From assembly GCA_966186595.1 (NCBI GenBank), contig CBIFWO010000002.1, forward strand, positions 7,821-71,820: DNA of 64,000 nucleotides, in the 5' to 3' direction. This document shows positions 9,308 to 18,538 of the stretch, one piece after another (positions within the stretch are counted from its first letter, which is position 1; each line of letters starts with the position of its first letter). Position numbers and translations under genes: made by a program. Under the pieces are notes generated by a model. It was not told where the DNA came from, did not search any database, and saw only the letters and a program-made list of their open reading frames with translations. Source of the DNA: JALRBM01 sp966186595 (GTDB taxonomy: Bacteria; Patescibacteriota; Saccharimonadia; Saccharimonadales; Saccharimonadaceae).

Positions 9308-10123
9308 CTATGCTAACCAAGCGATAATACGATGCAGCCTTGATGTGAGGTGCCATTTAGCAGAGCGGGACGCGCTCTGCCATCCCATTGCACTGAACTC
9401 TTTGGAAAAATCGTTATAGACCTCTTCCTCTTCATTAAAGCGCACGCCACCCTTGGATTTTTCAGCACTTGAAACTGATTCTTTGAAGCGGCGATATTGG
9501 AAGGTGGTGCTTTTGTCAAAATATAAAGTACCGCCATCTTTGATAATACTAAGTTCTACTGGAACGTCCTGGACAACTCTGCGTGTATTGTCAAACTCGT
9601 GCTTTTTAATAACTTTTGTGCGCCATAAAATGGATGGGAAATAGAGCCAATTACCGGTGCATAGGGAGGCTGCTAGTTTTTCCCCTGCATACACACCCGC
9701 TTTTTGGGGCTGTAACATTCTTTTAATTCTGTCCCCCAGGGGAAGATAAATATTGCCGTCCGCATCGATGACATCCACATATGGTTGGTAAAAATCCGCA
9801 TTACCGATATTTGTCAGTGCTCGCTCTAGATAATTCGGCAACATGATATCATCACACCCCAACATACAACAGTATTTCGCTTTCGCAGTCTTGATAGCAT
9901 AATTAAAGTTTTTTGTAATGCCAATATTTTTTTTATGGCGATAGTAAGTAATTCTTCTATCCTTAAGTTTGGCGAAATATCTAGCAGGTTCTTTGGAGGG
10001 ATAGCAGTCATCAAAGACATATAAATGCCAGTCCGGTTCTGTCTGGGCAAGCACCGATTCTACCGCTTTTTTAAGTAAATCGACATCGCCCCAATAGGTG
10101 AGTAGAACGTCAACTTTTGCCAT
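9308..10123 (-). CDS. Glycosyltransferase family 2
   Basis: A 271-residue protein with GT2 motifs: VDVLLTYWGDVDLLKKAVESV, YVFDDCYPS and a CDDI D-x-D equivalent (MLGCDDIMLP, ~93-102). It has no membrane segments. It starts inside the last codons of the upstream DUF2304 gene (14-nt overlap), so DPM1-like GT2, DUF2304 protein and this enzyme form a three-gene unit. Confidence 0.88.
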   Translation of the reverse strand: MAKVDVLLTYWGDVDLLKKAVESVLAQTEPDWHLYVFDDCYPSKEPARYFAKLKDRRITYYRHKKNIGITKNFNYAIKTAKAKYCCMLGCDDIMLPNYLERALTNIGNADFYQPYVDVIDADGNIYLPLGDRIKRMLQPQKAGVYAGEKLAASLCTGNWLYFPSILWRTKVIKKHEFDNTRRVVQDVPVELSIIKDGGTLYFDKSTTFQYRRFKESVSSAEKSKGGVRFNEEEEVYNDFSKEFSAMGWQSASRSAKWHLTSRLHRIIAWLA

Positions 10124-10472
10124 TATTCTCGGACAGTCTTATTGAGATTTCTTGATGAAGGTCGCGTATGGTTCGTTCGTCGCGTTCGATCTTGCGGCGA
10201 TAATCGTTGATTATGTAAAATAAGTAGATGATTGCGGTAGTTTGGAATATGTCAAATAAACTCAGTTCGCTTGAATCAAGAACAGGAAGCCCTATTACAA
10301 GATTGTAAATTGGGAACGAGCTGATTAATACGATCAGAATGACAAGCCATAGAATAATTTGAAATCGAAAACGCCTACGATCAACTTTCTTTAATTTGTA
10401 TTGTGTCACAATATTAACGAAGGCGAGCAAGATAACCGGAAGGTTAAGAATGACAAGTATGATATATCTCAT
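10110..10472 (-). CDS. DUF2304-type small membrane protein
   Basis: A 120-residue protein with three hydrophobic helices (about 3-22, 37-55, 70-90) and a charged C-terminal tail (YRRKIERDERTI). This is the layout of DUF2304 proteins, which are typically found next to polyprenyl-phosphate glycosyltransferases, as here. ATGA overlap couples it to the upstream gene. It probably assists a membrane glycosyltransferase; the molecular role is not known. Confidence 0.72.
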   Translation of the reverse strand: MRYIILVILNLPVILLAFVNIVTQYKLKKVDRRRFRFQIILWLVILIVLISSFPIYNLVIGLPVLDSSELSLFDIFQTTAIIYLFYIINDYRRKIERDERTIRDLHQEISIRLSENNGKS

Positions 10473-11197
10473 TCGAATATCTCCGCAATTCTTCGCCTAA
10501 TGAGTGTTTTTACAATGTTAATGCCATTCCAATTGTTTTGACCGCCTACCCTGGCATTTGAAGTCGAGTAATCGGTGTAGATCGCTTTTATTGGATATTC
10601 TCCTATTTTTAGATTCTGCTGCTTGGCACGCCAAAGCATTTCGGAACAAAATTCATAGCCGCTGGTTTTCCAGCGAAGCTGCTCCAGTGCTCGCCTGGAA
10701 AAAATGCGAAGTCCGGACTGAGAGTCGGTGGAGTTAACACCAAAGAGAAGGTATGTGATAAAGCTCAACCCCTTATTACCAAGAACTTTTACTTTAGACA
10801 TTCCCTTTCTATCGATAAGTCTACTTCCAATTAAGAGGTCGGCATTTTGCTTAATAAGCTCATCTATTCCTCGGAACACATCTTTAATATCATGTTGACC
10901 GTCTGAATCCATGGTGACGCCGATGTCGAATTGATTTCTCTCTGCGTAGCTTAGGCCTGTTGCTATTGCACCACCTTGACCAGTATTCAATAGATGGTCA
11001 ATAATAACTGCACCATGTTTTTTAGCAATCTTACTTGAGTCATCCTTTGACCCATCATTTACCACTACGACCTCCCCCGAATAACTAGAGGCCTCTAATG
11101 TCTTGATCGCATCTGATACAACACCTCCGATGACTAGGGCTTCATTGTACGTGGGGAGAACAATACAAACACGCAGGGCGGACTTCCTTACTCGCAT
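10469..11197 (-). CDS. DPM1-like family 2 glycosyltransferase (polyprenyl-phosphate type)
   Basis: A 242-residue soluble GT2 enzyme: RVCIVLPTYNEALVIGGVV, VVNDGSKDDS, DSDGQHD (DxD) and GSRL, the pattern of dolichol/undecaprenyl-phosphate sugar synthases. No C-terminal membrane pair is present; the adjacent DUF2304 protein may supply it. TATAAT (minus strand, 11204-11209) ends exactly 6 nt before the ATG and there is no Shine-Dalgarno, suggesting a leaderless transcript. Confidence 0.85.
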   Translation of the reverse strand: MRVRKSALRVCIVLPTYNEALVIGGVVSDAIKTLEASSYSGEVVVVNDGSKDDSSKIAKKHGAVIIDHLLNTGQGGAIATGLSYAERNQFDIGVTMDSDGQHDIKDVFRGIDELIKQNADLLIGSRLIDRKGMSKVKVLGNKGLSFITYLLFGVNSTDSQSGLRIFSRRALEQLRWKTSGYEFCSEMLWRAKQQNLKIGEYPIKAIYTDYSTSNARVGGQNNWNGINIVKTLIRRRIAEIFE

Positions 11198-11203
11198 AAG
11201 AGT

Positions 11204-11209
11204 ATTATA
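11204..11209 (-). promoter_or_regulatory. -10 box of a leaderless promoter
   Basis: TATAAT on the minus strand, with a 6-nt gap (actctt) to the start codon of the DPM1-like gene. Transcription would begin at or next to the A of ATG. No convincing -35 hexamer was found. Confidence 0.6.
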
Positions 11210-11275
11210 TCATTTTTTATAGTGAGAGAAGGACGTCCAAGAGTTAAAATCCTGAGGGGCTGATTAGCCGGGGAA

Positions 11276-12136
11276 TTATTTTAACAGACGAAGCAAATAC
11301 TCTCCGTAGCCAGACTTCTTAAGTGATTCTGCCTGAGCATGCAACTGATTATCATCTATGTAACCCTGGCGCCAGGCAATTTCTTCCACGCATCCAATCT
11401 TAAGGCTAGTGCGATCTTCCATAATTTGCACAAAGTTACTTGCATCCATCATGCTAGCAAATGTGCCCGTATCGAGCCACGCGCTGCCGCGATCGAGAAT
11501 TTCAACATTAAGTTTGCCTTTTTGAAGGTAGGCATCCATCACACTTGGGATTTCGATTTCACCGCGTGCACTAGGCTGCACATTTTTTGCTATTTCAATT
11601 GCCTCATTGTCAAAGAAGTAGAGTCCCACAAGTGCATAATTGGATTTAGGCACGGCGGGCTTTTCCTCAACCGAAATTGCCTTCATGTTTTCATCAAACT
11701 CCACAACACCATAGCGATTAGGATCTGCGACCTGGTAGGCGAAAACGGTGCCGCCATCAACATTCGTATGTCGAGATAGAGACTTTCCTAATTCACTACC
11801 ATGAAAGATATTGTCACCTAGAATCATGGCAACCTTGTCCTGGCCGATGAACTCCTCACCAACAATATAAGCATCTGCTAGACCACGAGGTTCGGCTTGA
11901 ATGGCGTACCGAAGGCTAATGCCCCACTGCGAGCCATTCCCAAGCAGGCGCTGGAATTGTTCTTGGTCGTGTGGCGTAGTAATAATAAGAATCTCACGAA
12001 TCCCAGCTTCCATAAGCGTAGAGAGCGGATAATAAATCATCGGCTTGTCATAAATTGGCATCAGCTGCTTGCTAATACCTTTTGTAATAGGATATAAACG
12101 CGTTCCCGTACCACCCGCTAAAATTATTCCCTTCAT
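11276..12136 (-). CDS. rmlA: Glucose-1-phosphate thymidylyltransferase
   Basis: Makes dTDP-glucose from dTTP and glucose-1-phosphate, the first step of dTDP-L-rhamnose synthesis. The 286-residue protein has the normal family length and the signature LAGGTGTRLYPITKGISKQL (nucleotide loop) plus YDKPMIYYPLS and GDNIFHG (metal-binding Asp). A good ribosome site (GCGAGGAGAACT) precedes the ATG. It is followed upstream by rmlCD and lies near rmlB, completing the pathway. Confidence 0.96.
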   Translation of the reverse strand: MKGIILAGGTGTRLYPITKGISKQLMPIYDKPMIYYPLSTLMEAGIREILIITTPHDQEQFQRLLGNGSQWGISLRYAIQAEPRGLADAYIVGEEFIGQDKVAMILGDNIFHGSELGKSLSRHTNVDGGTVFAYQVADPNRYGVVEFDENMKAISVEEKPAVPKSNYALVGLYFFDNEAIEIAKNVQPSARGEIEIPSVMDAYLQKGKLNVEILDRGSAWLDTGTFASMMDASNFVQIMEDRTSLKIGCVEEIAWRQGYIDDNQLHAQAESLKKSGYGEYLLRLLK

Positions 12137-12156
12137 AGTTCTCCTCGCAAAATAGA

Positions 12157-13575
12157 CTAGTCGTTTTTCAAGTAGAGCGTTAGTGCCTCTCGCCAGTCGC
12201 GAGGGGCAAACCCTGCAGCCTTTATCTTATCAAGATTTAGCGTACTTTGTAAGGGGCGGGGAGATGCTTCTGGTTTATCTTTGAAATATTCGGCAGTCGT
12301 AACGGGTGTGATGTCGTCTGCCGATTTGCCTACAAGCTCATAAACTGCCTTCGCAATCTCTGCCCAACTTGCTGGTTTTCCATCATTGGTAAGATTATAA
12401 GTACCGAATGGAGCGGCTGTGGCGAGAAGGTGTTTAATGCCTGCTGAGAGATCTTCTGTAAAAGTAAGTCGTCCAATCTGGTCGTCCACAACAGTTGGTT
12501 TGATGTCTTTCTCTGCTAGGGATTGCATAATTCTAACAAAATTTTTACCTTCACCGATAACCCATGTAGGACGAACGATGTAGTGCTTGGGCGCGACGCT
12601 GGCGGCAATGTCTCCGGCTGCTTTTGTTTGTGCATAGACTCCTAGTGGCGAGAAGATCTCATCTTCTGGATACGGTTCTTTTGAGGCGCCATCAAATACA
12701 TATTCAGAAGAAATATGAACAAGTGTGATGCCATACTCACTGGCGATTTTGCTAAGTTGACCCACGCCGTGAGCGTTCGCTTTCCAGGCAGCTTTGCGTC
12801 CTTCATCAGTCTCTGCATTATCAACCGCAGTGTAGGCGGCGGCGTTAATAATAACCGCGTAATCACGCCAGCGACGCTTCTTGAGGATATCAGGATTTGA
12901 AATGTCAAACTCTTCCCGCGTGACGAATTCTGCGACTGGAAAATCTTTGCGAAGGGCTGTACCGAGCTGACCATTTGCTCCGGTAATTAGAATTTTCTTT
13001 GCTTTTACGGGCACGGCGTCCTTGAGGAAGGGGTGGTTTCTATCCTTTTCTGACATCTCCCATTCCTCAGGTGGAATTGGCCAATCGATTTTTAATTCGG
13101 GATCAGTTGCATTAACAAAACTATAGCTTGCATCGGGATGCCAGTGGTCATTTACAAGATAGGAATAGAGGACATTATCTTCAAGTGTAAGGTAAGAGTT
13201 CGCGACACCAGCTGGAACAAAGATAGCTTTTGTCGGGTCAATTGTTGCGGTAAAGACCATGCCATATGTTAGGCTGTCTTCTCGAATATCCACCCAGGCA
13301 CCAAAAAAGCTTCCGGTACCGACAGAGACAAATTTATCCCACGGCTCGGCGTGGATGCCGCGCATAGTGCCTCGTTTTCCATTGAACGAAAAGTTGTTTT
13401 GCACCGGTCCGAAGTCGGGAAGACCTGCGGCAAGCATCTTTTCACGCTGCCAATTTTCTTTAAACCAGCCACGATTATCGCCTAGAACGGTGAGATCGTA
13501 TATCTCCAGACCGGGAATAGTTGTTTCGATTCTTTTGAGAGGCTTGCTAAATTCGAGATTGCTAGGTTCTGACAT
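12157..13575 (-). CDS. rmlC-rmlD: Fused dTDP-4-dehydrorhamnose 3,5-epimerase / dTDP-4-dehydrorhamnose reductase
   Basis: A 472-residue bifunctional protein. Residues ~1-185 are an RmlC cupin (NFSFNGKRGTMRGIHAEPWDKF contains the catalytic His region; VPAGVANSYLTLEDN). Residues ~192-472 are an RmlD short-chain dehydrogenase: KKILITGANGQLGTAL (NAD(P) binding), HISSEYVFDG and YAQTK (YxxxK catalytic pair). It would turn dTDP-4-keto-6-deoxyglucose into dTDP-L-rhamnose in one polypeptide. TATAAT (13582-13587, minus) ends 6 nt before the ATG, suggesting leaderless expression. Confidence 0.93.
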   Translation of the reverse strand: MSEPSNLEFSKPLKRIETTIPGLEIYDLTVLGDNRGWFKENWQREKMLAAGLPDFGPVQNNFSFNGKRGTMRGIHAEPWDKFVSVGTGSFFGAWVDIREDSLTYGMVFTATIDPTKAIFVPAGVANSYLTLEDNVLYSYLVNDHWHPDASYSFVNATDPELKIDWPIPPEEWEMSEKDRNHPFLKDAVPVKAKKILITGANGQLGTALRKDFPVAEFVTREEFDISNPDILKKRRWRDYAVIINAAAYTAVDNAETDEGRKAAWKANAHGVGQLSKIASEYGITLVHISSEYVFDGASKEPYPEDEIFSPLGVYAQTKAAGDIAASVAPKHYIVRPTWVIGEGKNFVRIMQSLAEKDIKPTVVDDQIGRLTFTEDLSAGIKHLLATAAPFGTYNLTNDGKPASWAEIAKAVYELVGKSADDITPVTTAEYFKDKPEASPRPLQSTLNLDKIKAAGFAPRDWREALTLYLKND

Positions 13576-13581
13576 ACTTTC

Positions 13582-13587
13582 ATTATA
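13582..13587 (-). promoter_or_regulatory. -10 box of a leaderless promoter for rmlC-rmlD
   Basis: TATAAT on the minus strand, then 6 nt (gaaagt), then the ATG of rmlC-rmlD. There is no room for a leader with a ribosome site. Confidence 0.6.
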
Positions 13588-13606
13588 CCGTTCTTTCCGT
13601 TAAAAA

Positions 13607-14983
13607 TTATTGCGTCAAGCGTGCCGCCTGAAATATAAAATGCAGCAAAGCAATGCTTCCGATAAGGATAACAATGACATAGCGATACCGGGGGTAATTG
13701 AGCAATACTTTACCCAAGAGAAGATATGCTGCAATGATAAGAAGCGTAGAAGGAACGAAGAAGCTCCGCCACAAAGAGGCATACATAGTTGGGGACAGTA
13801 GGAGGATAGCCGCGGAAGCCAATGATGCCGTATAAAGGAGACTAAGAGAATATCCAAAGGGCTTTTTAGGGAAAAGAAAGAGAGGGGCAACGACGGCACA
13901 TAAAAGCACAATTCCCCACAGTAGAAGGTTGAGCGATAGTAGCGGGTTTGTAATAGTTGGCTTCCAGGTAGCAAAGAAGTTAAAGAAATGCGAAAAGATC
14001 TCGGAGCCGGACGAAAGGACGAGAATACTTGCAAGACTGAAAATAAAAATGAATCCATAATCCATAGCAACTTTTTGATTCTTTCGAGCAAATAATGCCA
14101 CCATGAATAACCACGAGGCTACTAATAAAAATCCGGTATGATTAATAAATGCCTCCATGAGCCAGCGGTACCCATATTCCAGTCGGTCGCCTAGCGAAAC
14201 CAAATGGAAATCGGGCAACCAAGTAGCAGTTTCGGCTTCAAGGCGGGCAGCATTGCCTGGTGCTAGTATGCTTACCAGTAGAGACGCTAGAATCACGATT
14301 CCAAAAATAATCGGATATAAGGGTATTGTTTTGGGCCTGGACCATACGCGGTACATAATGAACGAAGCCGTTAAGCCAAGAAGTACTGCACCTACTTGTT
14401 CCTGCGAACTAGCTGCGATAATCGAGGTGATAATACCTATTACCGTAAGTGACCAATGGGGGGCGTGATTCTTTAAAAAATAATAAGCTACGGGATAAAA
14501 GGCTACCATGCCTAATGCGGTCATCCAAAAATATACTATCGACCCTGTCATCCATAGCCCACCCTCGGCAAGCACATGGTGATCCATGAGAAAGAGTATG
14601 CAAAGACTGCCGATTAACATCAGGCGAGCATGTGCTGGTGTCTGTTTGCCTACTAGTCTCGCATATGCAAAAAGCATACCGCAGAAAACCGCGAATATTC
14701 CCAATGTTACTATTTGCCAAACGTAAAAGGGAGCAGGGCTTAATAAATAAACAAATCCCTCTGAAAAAATACGTCCGCTCCAGGTGTAATAACGGTCTAT
14801 AACCCAACTGAACACATCGGGAAAGGGAAGTATCTGCGTCTGAAAAACAGTATCGTCTGACCCAGGAATCCGATGATTAAGAAGAAGCAGGCATAGAAAT
14901 GCAATAATCCCTAGTCCGAATATGAGAACTAGGGATTGGTTGTGTTTCAGGCTAAGAAAAAGCCTACTGACCTTTTTCGGCAT
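13607..14983 (-). CDS. Polytopic membrane protein (DUF6056-like)
   Basis: The open frame reaches back to 15157, but its first 58 codons lie out of frame over the end of rmlB. I choose the ATG at 14981-14983 (MPKKVSRLF), which overlaps rmlB by 20 nt. The ~458-residue protein has about eleven hydrophobic helices and a first external loop with RIPGSDDTVFQ and RYYTWSGRIFSE, resembling DUF6056 (GT-C-like) proteins. Translational coupling to rmlB suggests a role in rhamnose-containing glycan assembly. Confidence 0.72.
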   Translation of the reverse strand: MPKKVSRLFLSLKHNQSLVLIFGLGIIAFLCLLLLNHRIPGSDDTVFQTQILPFPDVFSWVIDRYYTWSGRIFSEGFVYLLSPAPFYVWQIVTLGIFAVFCGMLFAYARLVGKQTPAHARLMLIGSLCILFLMDHHVLAEGGLWMTGSIVYFWMTALGMVAFYPVAYYFLKNHAPHWSLTVIGIITSIIAASSQEQVGAVLLGLTASFIMYRVWSRPKTIPLYPIIFGIVILASLLVSILAPGNAARLEAETATWLPDFHLVSLGDRLEYGYRWLMEAFINHTGFLLVASWLFMVALFARKNQKVAMDYGFIFIFSLASILVLSSGSEIFSHFFNFFATWKPTITNPLLSLNLLLWGIVLLCAVVAPLFLFPKKPFGYSLSLLYTASLASAAILLLSPTMYASLWRSFFVPSTLLIIAAYLLLGKVLLNYPRYRYVIVILIGSIALLHFIFQAARLTQ

Positions 14984-15968
14984 ACGCCGCTTCGACCTTT
15001 GCTTTTTCGGCTTTCCACCAGTCTTCGTTTTCGGTGTACCAGTCGATGGTTGCTTTGAGACCTTCGCGAAGGTTGGTGTACTGGGGGGTCCAGCCAAGTT
15101 CGTCTCGTAGTTTGCTTGCATCGATTGCGTAGCGTTGATCATGGCCCGGGCGGTCATTTACGTGTTCGTATGCAGTTTTATCCTTGCCCATAAGTTCGAG
15201 GATTGTTTCAAGAACATACTTATTGTTTTCCTCGCCGTTTGCGCCAATAAGGTAGACCTCACCGCTTCGGCCTTTATCAATAATCGTATGAACGGCGCTG
15301 TTATGGTCATCTACATGAATCCAGTCGCGGACTTGCTCTCCCGTTCCATATAGTTTTGGCGAAATACCACTCAGGATATTAGTAATTTGGCGCGGAATAA
15401 ATTTCTCGATGTGCTGGTAGGGGCCATAGTTGTTCGAGCAGTTCGAAATGGTTGCATGAATGCCAAATGATCGCACCCACGCTTTTACAAGAAGGTCAGA
15501 GCCCGCCTTTGAAGAAGAGTAGGGGCTACTGGCATTGTATGGAGTTTCTGGCGTGAACTTTTTTGGGTCATCGAGCTCAAGATCACCATATACCTCATCA
15601 GTTGAAATATGGTGAAGCTTTTTGCCGTGTTTACGAACAGCCTCCAGAATTGTTGCTGTACCAATGAGGTTGCTATGAATAAACGGCCACGGATCGCGGA
15701 GTGAGTTGTCGTTGTGGCTCTCGGCGGCAAAGTGAACAACGATGTCGGTTTCCGCAACAAGCCTGTCCATAAGCTCGCGGTCACAGATATCGCCAGTTAC
15801 GAAGTCGATCTTATCAAGAACTGACTTTAGGTTATCTGGATTACCGGCGTAGGTAAGCTTATCAATAACGGTGATTTCGTATTCAGAGCGAGTGCGGAGG
15901 GTGAGATGTACAAAGTTTGCCCCGATAAATCCTGCACCACCTGTAACGAGCATTTTTCTCTTATTCAT
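14964..15968 (-). CDS. rmlB: dTDP-glucose 4,6-dehydratase
   Basis: Second enzyme of dTDP-L-rhamnose synthesis. The 334 residues are the usual length. Motifs: MLVTGGAGFIGANFV (NAD binding), HFAAESHND, ISTDEVYGDL (catalytic Thr-Asp-Glu), YSSSK (YxxxK), NNYGPYQ. It shares a minus-strand unit with the DUF6056-like gene, ahead of rmlC-rmlD and rmlA, which have their own starts. TACAAT (15975-15980, minus) ends 6 nt before the ATG. Confidence 0.96.
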   Translation of the reverse strand: MNKRKMLVTGGAGFIGANFVHLTLRTRSEYEITVIDKLTYAGNPDNLKSVLDKIDFVTGDICDRELMDRLVAETDIVVHFAAESHNDNSLRDPWPFIHSNLIGTATILEAVRKHGKKLHHISTDEVYGDLELDDPKKFTPETPYNASSPYSSSKAGSDLLVKAWVRSFGIHATISNCSNNYGPYQHIEKFIPRQITNILSGISPKLYGTGEQVRDWIHVDDHNSAVHTIIDKGRSGEVYLIGANGEENNKYVLETILELMGKDKTAYEHVNDRPGHDQRYAIDASKLRDELGWTPQYTNLREGLKATIDWYTENEDWWKAEKAKVEAAYAEKGQ

Positions 15969-15974
15969 GATCTT

Positions 15975-15980
15975 ATTGTA
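15975..15980 (-). promoter_or_regulatory. -10 box of a leaderless promoter for rmlB
   Basis: TACAAT on the minus strand followed by 6 nt (aagatc) and the rmlB ATG; same geometry as several other genes in the window. Confidence 0.55.
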
Positions 15981-16103
15981 TATGATACTTCTAGTTTTAT
16001 ACCGTTGTGTAATCGGGGATTGATTATAATTGTAAATAATACAACTACATAGAATAAGTTATAATGGTTATGCATATCCGTCTTAGTTGGTATAAGGAGC
16101 TTT

Positions 16104-16541
16104 ATGAAAATAGCGATTGTTAGCGGGTTCTTCAACCCTCTCCATGGTGGACATTTGGACATGATTGAGGCGGCTGCGGAAATGGGTGATAAGTTGATCG
16201 TGATTGTGAACAACGATGTTCAACAAGTTCTGAAAAAAGATAAGGTGATTCTCTCCGAGGATAATCGTGCACGGTTGATGCGGGCGCTTCGGGATGTTGA
16301 TGAGGTGGTGATTGCGGTTGATCAGGATCCGCCGGTGATTCAGACACTGGAACTTATCGCTAAGCAGCATCCAAATGATGAGCTTATTTTTGCAAATGGC
16401 GGTGATAGAGATTCGGAAAAAGTCATTCCTGAGACCGATGTCTGCCGCAAATACGGCATCAAAATGATTTTTAATGCGGGTGGTACGGAAAAATCAGACT
16501 CGTCCACGCGCATTAACCAGGCGCTTGGACATAAGAAGTAG
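16104..16541 (+). CDS. Cytidylyltransferase-like nucleotidyltransferase (TagD/RfaE-C type)
   Basis: A 145-residue single-domain protein with FFNPLHGGHLDMIEAA, where HGGH is the HxGH nucleotide-binding signature, and a C-terminal STRINQ in place of the usual ISTT/TSTR element. This family activates alcohol or sugar phosphates with CTP or ATP (glycerol-3-phosphate cytidylyltransferase, heptose-1-phosphate adenylyltransferase). The substrate is not deducible. A ribosome site AAGGAG precedes the ATG, and glmS starts 11 nt after its stop. Confidence 0.85.
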   Translation: MKIAIVSGFFNPLHGGHLDMIEAAAEMGDKLIVIVNNDVQQVLKKDKVILSEDNRARLMRALRDVDEVVIAVDQDPPVIQTLELIAKQHPNDELIFANGGDRDSEKVIPETDVCRKYGIKMIFNAGGTEKSDSSTRINQALGHKK

Positions 16542-16552
16542 GTCGGCTGAAT

Positions 16553-18373
16553 ATGTGCGGAATAGTTGGATACATCGGAAAACGTAACGCACAGAATATT
16601 CTGACGAGTGGGCTGAGACGATTAGAATATAGGGGATACGATTCAGCGGGGATTGTAACGGTGGGCACGTCAAACCAGTCTACACTTCTTCGAGCAAAAG
16701 GAAAGGTTAGCGAGCTTGATTCATTGGTTGCTAGGAACAAAACCACCGATACGATTGGTATTGGTCATACTCGCTGGGCTACGCACGGCGAACCGTCCGA
16801 GACCAATGCCCACCCGCATAGGGCCGGCGATATCTTCCTCGTCCATAATGGTATTATTGAAAATTTCAAGGATCTGAAAAAGGAAATTAAGGGTCATAAA
16901 TTTGTTACCCAAACCGACACTGAAGTACTAGCCGCCCTCATCAATTCTTTTTATGATGACGAGACACCTCTGGTTGAAGCGGTAACGCAGGCGCTGAAAC
17001 TTGTCGCTGGAACATACGGCATCGCTGTTGTATCCACCAGAAAACCGGACGAGATTGTGGTTGCGCGTGCTGGTAGCCCGCTCATTATTGGGATTAATGA
17101 TGATGAAACAATCATTGCCAGCGATGCATCGGCCCTAGTAGGACACACCGAGCAGGCAATTTATTTGAATGATGGCGAGATCGGGGTGTGCCGTGCAGAT
17201 GGGGTCGATTTGCAAGATATTAGCGCGCATACTATCAGCGCCAAGGTCGAGAAGATCGAAGTTGACATGCAGTCGATTCAAAAGCAAGGGTATGATCATT
17301 TCTTATTAAAGGAAATCTGCGAGCAGCCCCAGACACTTGCCGCCACGATCAACGGACGTGTTATTCCCAGTGAACATCGCGTGCAGCTAGGGGGCCTCAA
17401 CATGTCATCCTATGAGCTACGTGATGTCGAGCATGTAACGATTGTGGGATGTGGCACGGCTTATTACGCAGGGCTTCTGGCTTCGTATTATTTAGAGCAA
17501 CTGGTCGATGATCTTACGGTTGATGTTGTCGTGGCGTCGGAATTTCGCTACCGCTCGTTTCATATTCCCAAACATAGTGTGGCACTGATCGTTTCTCAGT
17601 CGGGCGAGACGGCGGATACGCTTGCATGTCTTCGCGAGATTAAAAGGCGTGGCGTGCGAACGATCGGCATTGTGAATGCGGTTGGTTCAACGATAGCACG
17701 CGAAGTAGACGGTGGAATTTATGTCCATGCTGGTCCAGAAATATCCGTCGCTAGCACTAAGGCTTTCACCTCACAAGTTGCGGCAATGACAATGTTTGGG
17801 ACGGTTCTGGCTCAGGCCAAAGGCACAGGACTGCAAAAAACCGCCGAGTTTGTAGATGAGCTACACATGTTGCCAAAAGAAATCGAGAAGGTCATCAAGG
17901 CGCATAAAGATGAGATAAAAAAGATCGCCAAAAAATACGCAGGGCACGAGCACGCACTTTTCCTTGGTCGTGATACGCTTTTCCCGGTAGCAATGGAAGG
18001 TGCCCTGAAGCTAAAGGAAATCTCATATATTCAGGCCGAGGGCTATGCGACCGGCGAGTTAAAACATGGACCGATTGCACTTATTGATGATCGATTTTTC
18101 GAAGTACTGCTGATTACCGAAGGGTGGTTATTTGAGAAATCAATTAGTGGCTTGCATGAAATAAAGGCGCGCGGTGGTCACGTTATTGTGATCACGAATA
18201 GTAAGAAAGATATTGATGCTGAAATAGTCGTCCGGATTAAAACGAAATTGGAAATCTTTGCACCGGTCGTACTAAATATTATCCAGCAGCTCTTTGCATA
18301 TTATATCGCAGTTGCTCGTGGAAATGACGTTGACCAGCCACGTAATTTGGCAAAAAGCGTGACGGTAGAATAG
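16553..18373 (+). CDS. glmS: Glutamine--fructose-6-phosphate aminotransferase (isomerizing)
   Basis: Makes glucosamine-6-phosphate for UDP-GlcNAc and thus peptidoglycan and glycans. The 606 residues are full length: N-terminal glutaminase starting MCGIVGYIG (Cys nucleophile), two SIS domains (CGTAYYAGL; SQSGETADT; STKAFTSQ) and the C-terminal NLAKSVTVE tail closing the active site. No glmS ribozyme is possible in the 11-nt gap upstream. Its stop is only 5 nt from the ancestral stop of the convergent gene now split by the transposon. Confidence 0.97.
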   Translation: MCGIVGYIGKRNAQNILTSGLRRLEYRGYDSAGIVTVGTSNQSTLLRAKGKVSELDSLVARNKTTDTIGIGHTRWATHGEPSETNAHPHRAGDIFLVHNGIIENFKDLKKEIKGHKFVTQTDTEVLAALINSFYDDETPLVEAVTQALKLVAGTYGIAVVSTRKPDEIVVARAGSPLIIGINDDETIIASDASALVGHTEQAIYLNDGEIGVCRADGVDLQDISAHTISAKVEKIEVDMQSIQKQGYDHFLLKEICEQPQTLAATINGRVIPSEHRVQLGGLNMSSYELRDVEHVTIVGCGTAYYAGLLASYYLEQLVDDLTVDVVVASEFRYRSFHIPKHSVALIVSQSGETADTLACLREIKRRGVRTIGIVNAVGSTIAREVDGGIYVHAGPEISVASTKAFTSQVAAMTMFGTVLAQAKGTGLQKTAEFVDELHMLPKEIEKVIKAHKDEIKKIAKKYAGHEHALFLGRDTLFPVAMEGALKLKEISYIQAEGYATGELKHGPIALIDDRFFEVLLITEGWLFEKSISGLHEIKARGGHVIVITNSKKDIDAEIVVRIKTKLEIFAPVVLNIIQQLFAYYIAVARGNDVDQPRNLAKSVTVE

Positions 18374-18378
18374 CACAC

Positions 18379-18495
18379 CTAGCCGACAAAAACGTTGCTA
18401 ACAAAAAGTGAAAATAATGCGAGTTGAATAACTACTCCACCTGCACAAATGCAAAATAGCAGTGTCTTTTGATACGTTCCATTAATAAAAATTAA
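18379..18495 (-). pseudogene. Detached 3' end of the GT-C mannosyltransferase-like gene
   Basis: Reading the minus strand from the target duplication (18495-18488) leftwards in the frame of the gene at 22937-24034 gives an uninterrupted 35-codon tail after LIF. It begins INGTYQKTLLF, continues as a hydrophobic helix (VVIQLALFSLF) and ends SNVFVG with TAG at 18379-18381, five bases from the glmS stop. Joining it to the interrupted gene restores a natural C-terminal membrane helix. It is therefore the displaced end of that gene, no longer translated with it. Confidence 0.9.
18488..18495 (+). repeat. Left target-site duplication (AAAATTAA)
   Basis: The 8 bp AAAATTAA abut the left inverted repeat and are repeated exactly at 22968-22975. 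Eight-base duplications are characteristic of IS1595-family transposition. Confidence 0.92.
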
Positions 18496-18520
18496 CGCGC
18501 CTATATACTTCACAGACCCA
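18496..18520 (+). repeat. Left terminal inverted repeat (IRL)
   Basis: Read inwards it is CGCG then CCTATATACTT, C, ACAGACCCA. It differs from IRR at two positions (third base and the base after ACTT). Confidence 0.92.
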
Positions 18521-18538
18521 GTGATATCTTAGTTATAG

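Noticed and set aside
14984..15157. N-terminal extension of the DUF6056-like protein
   Set aside because: These codons run out of frame over the conserved 3' end of rmlB and encode low-complexity sequence; ATG 14983 gives the normal 20-nt overlap.
16530..16552. glmS ribozyme
   Set aside because: Only 11 nt separate glmS from the upstream gene, too short for the ribozyme.
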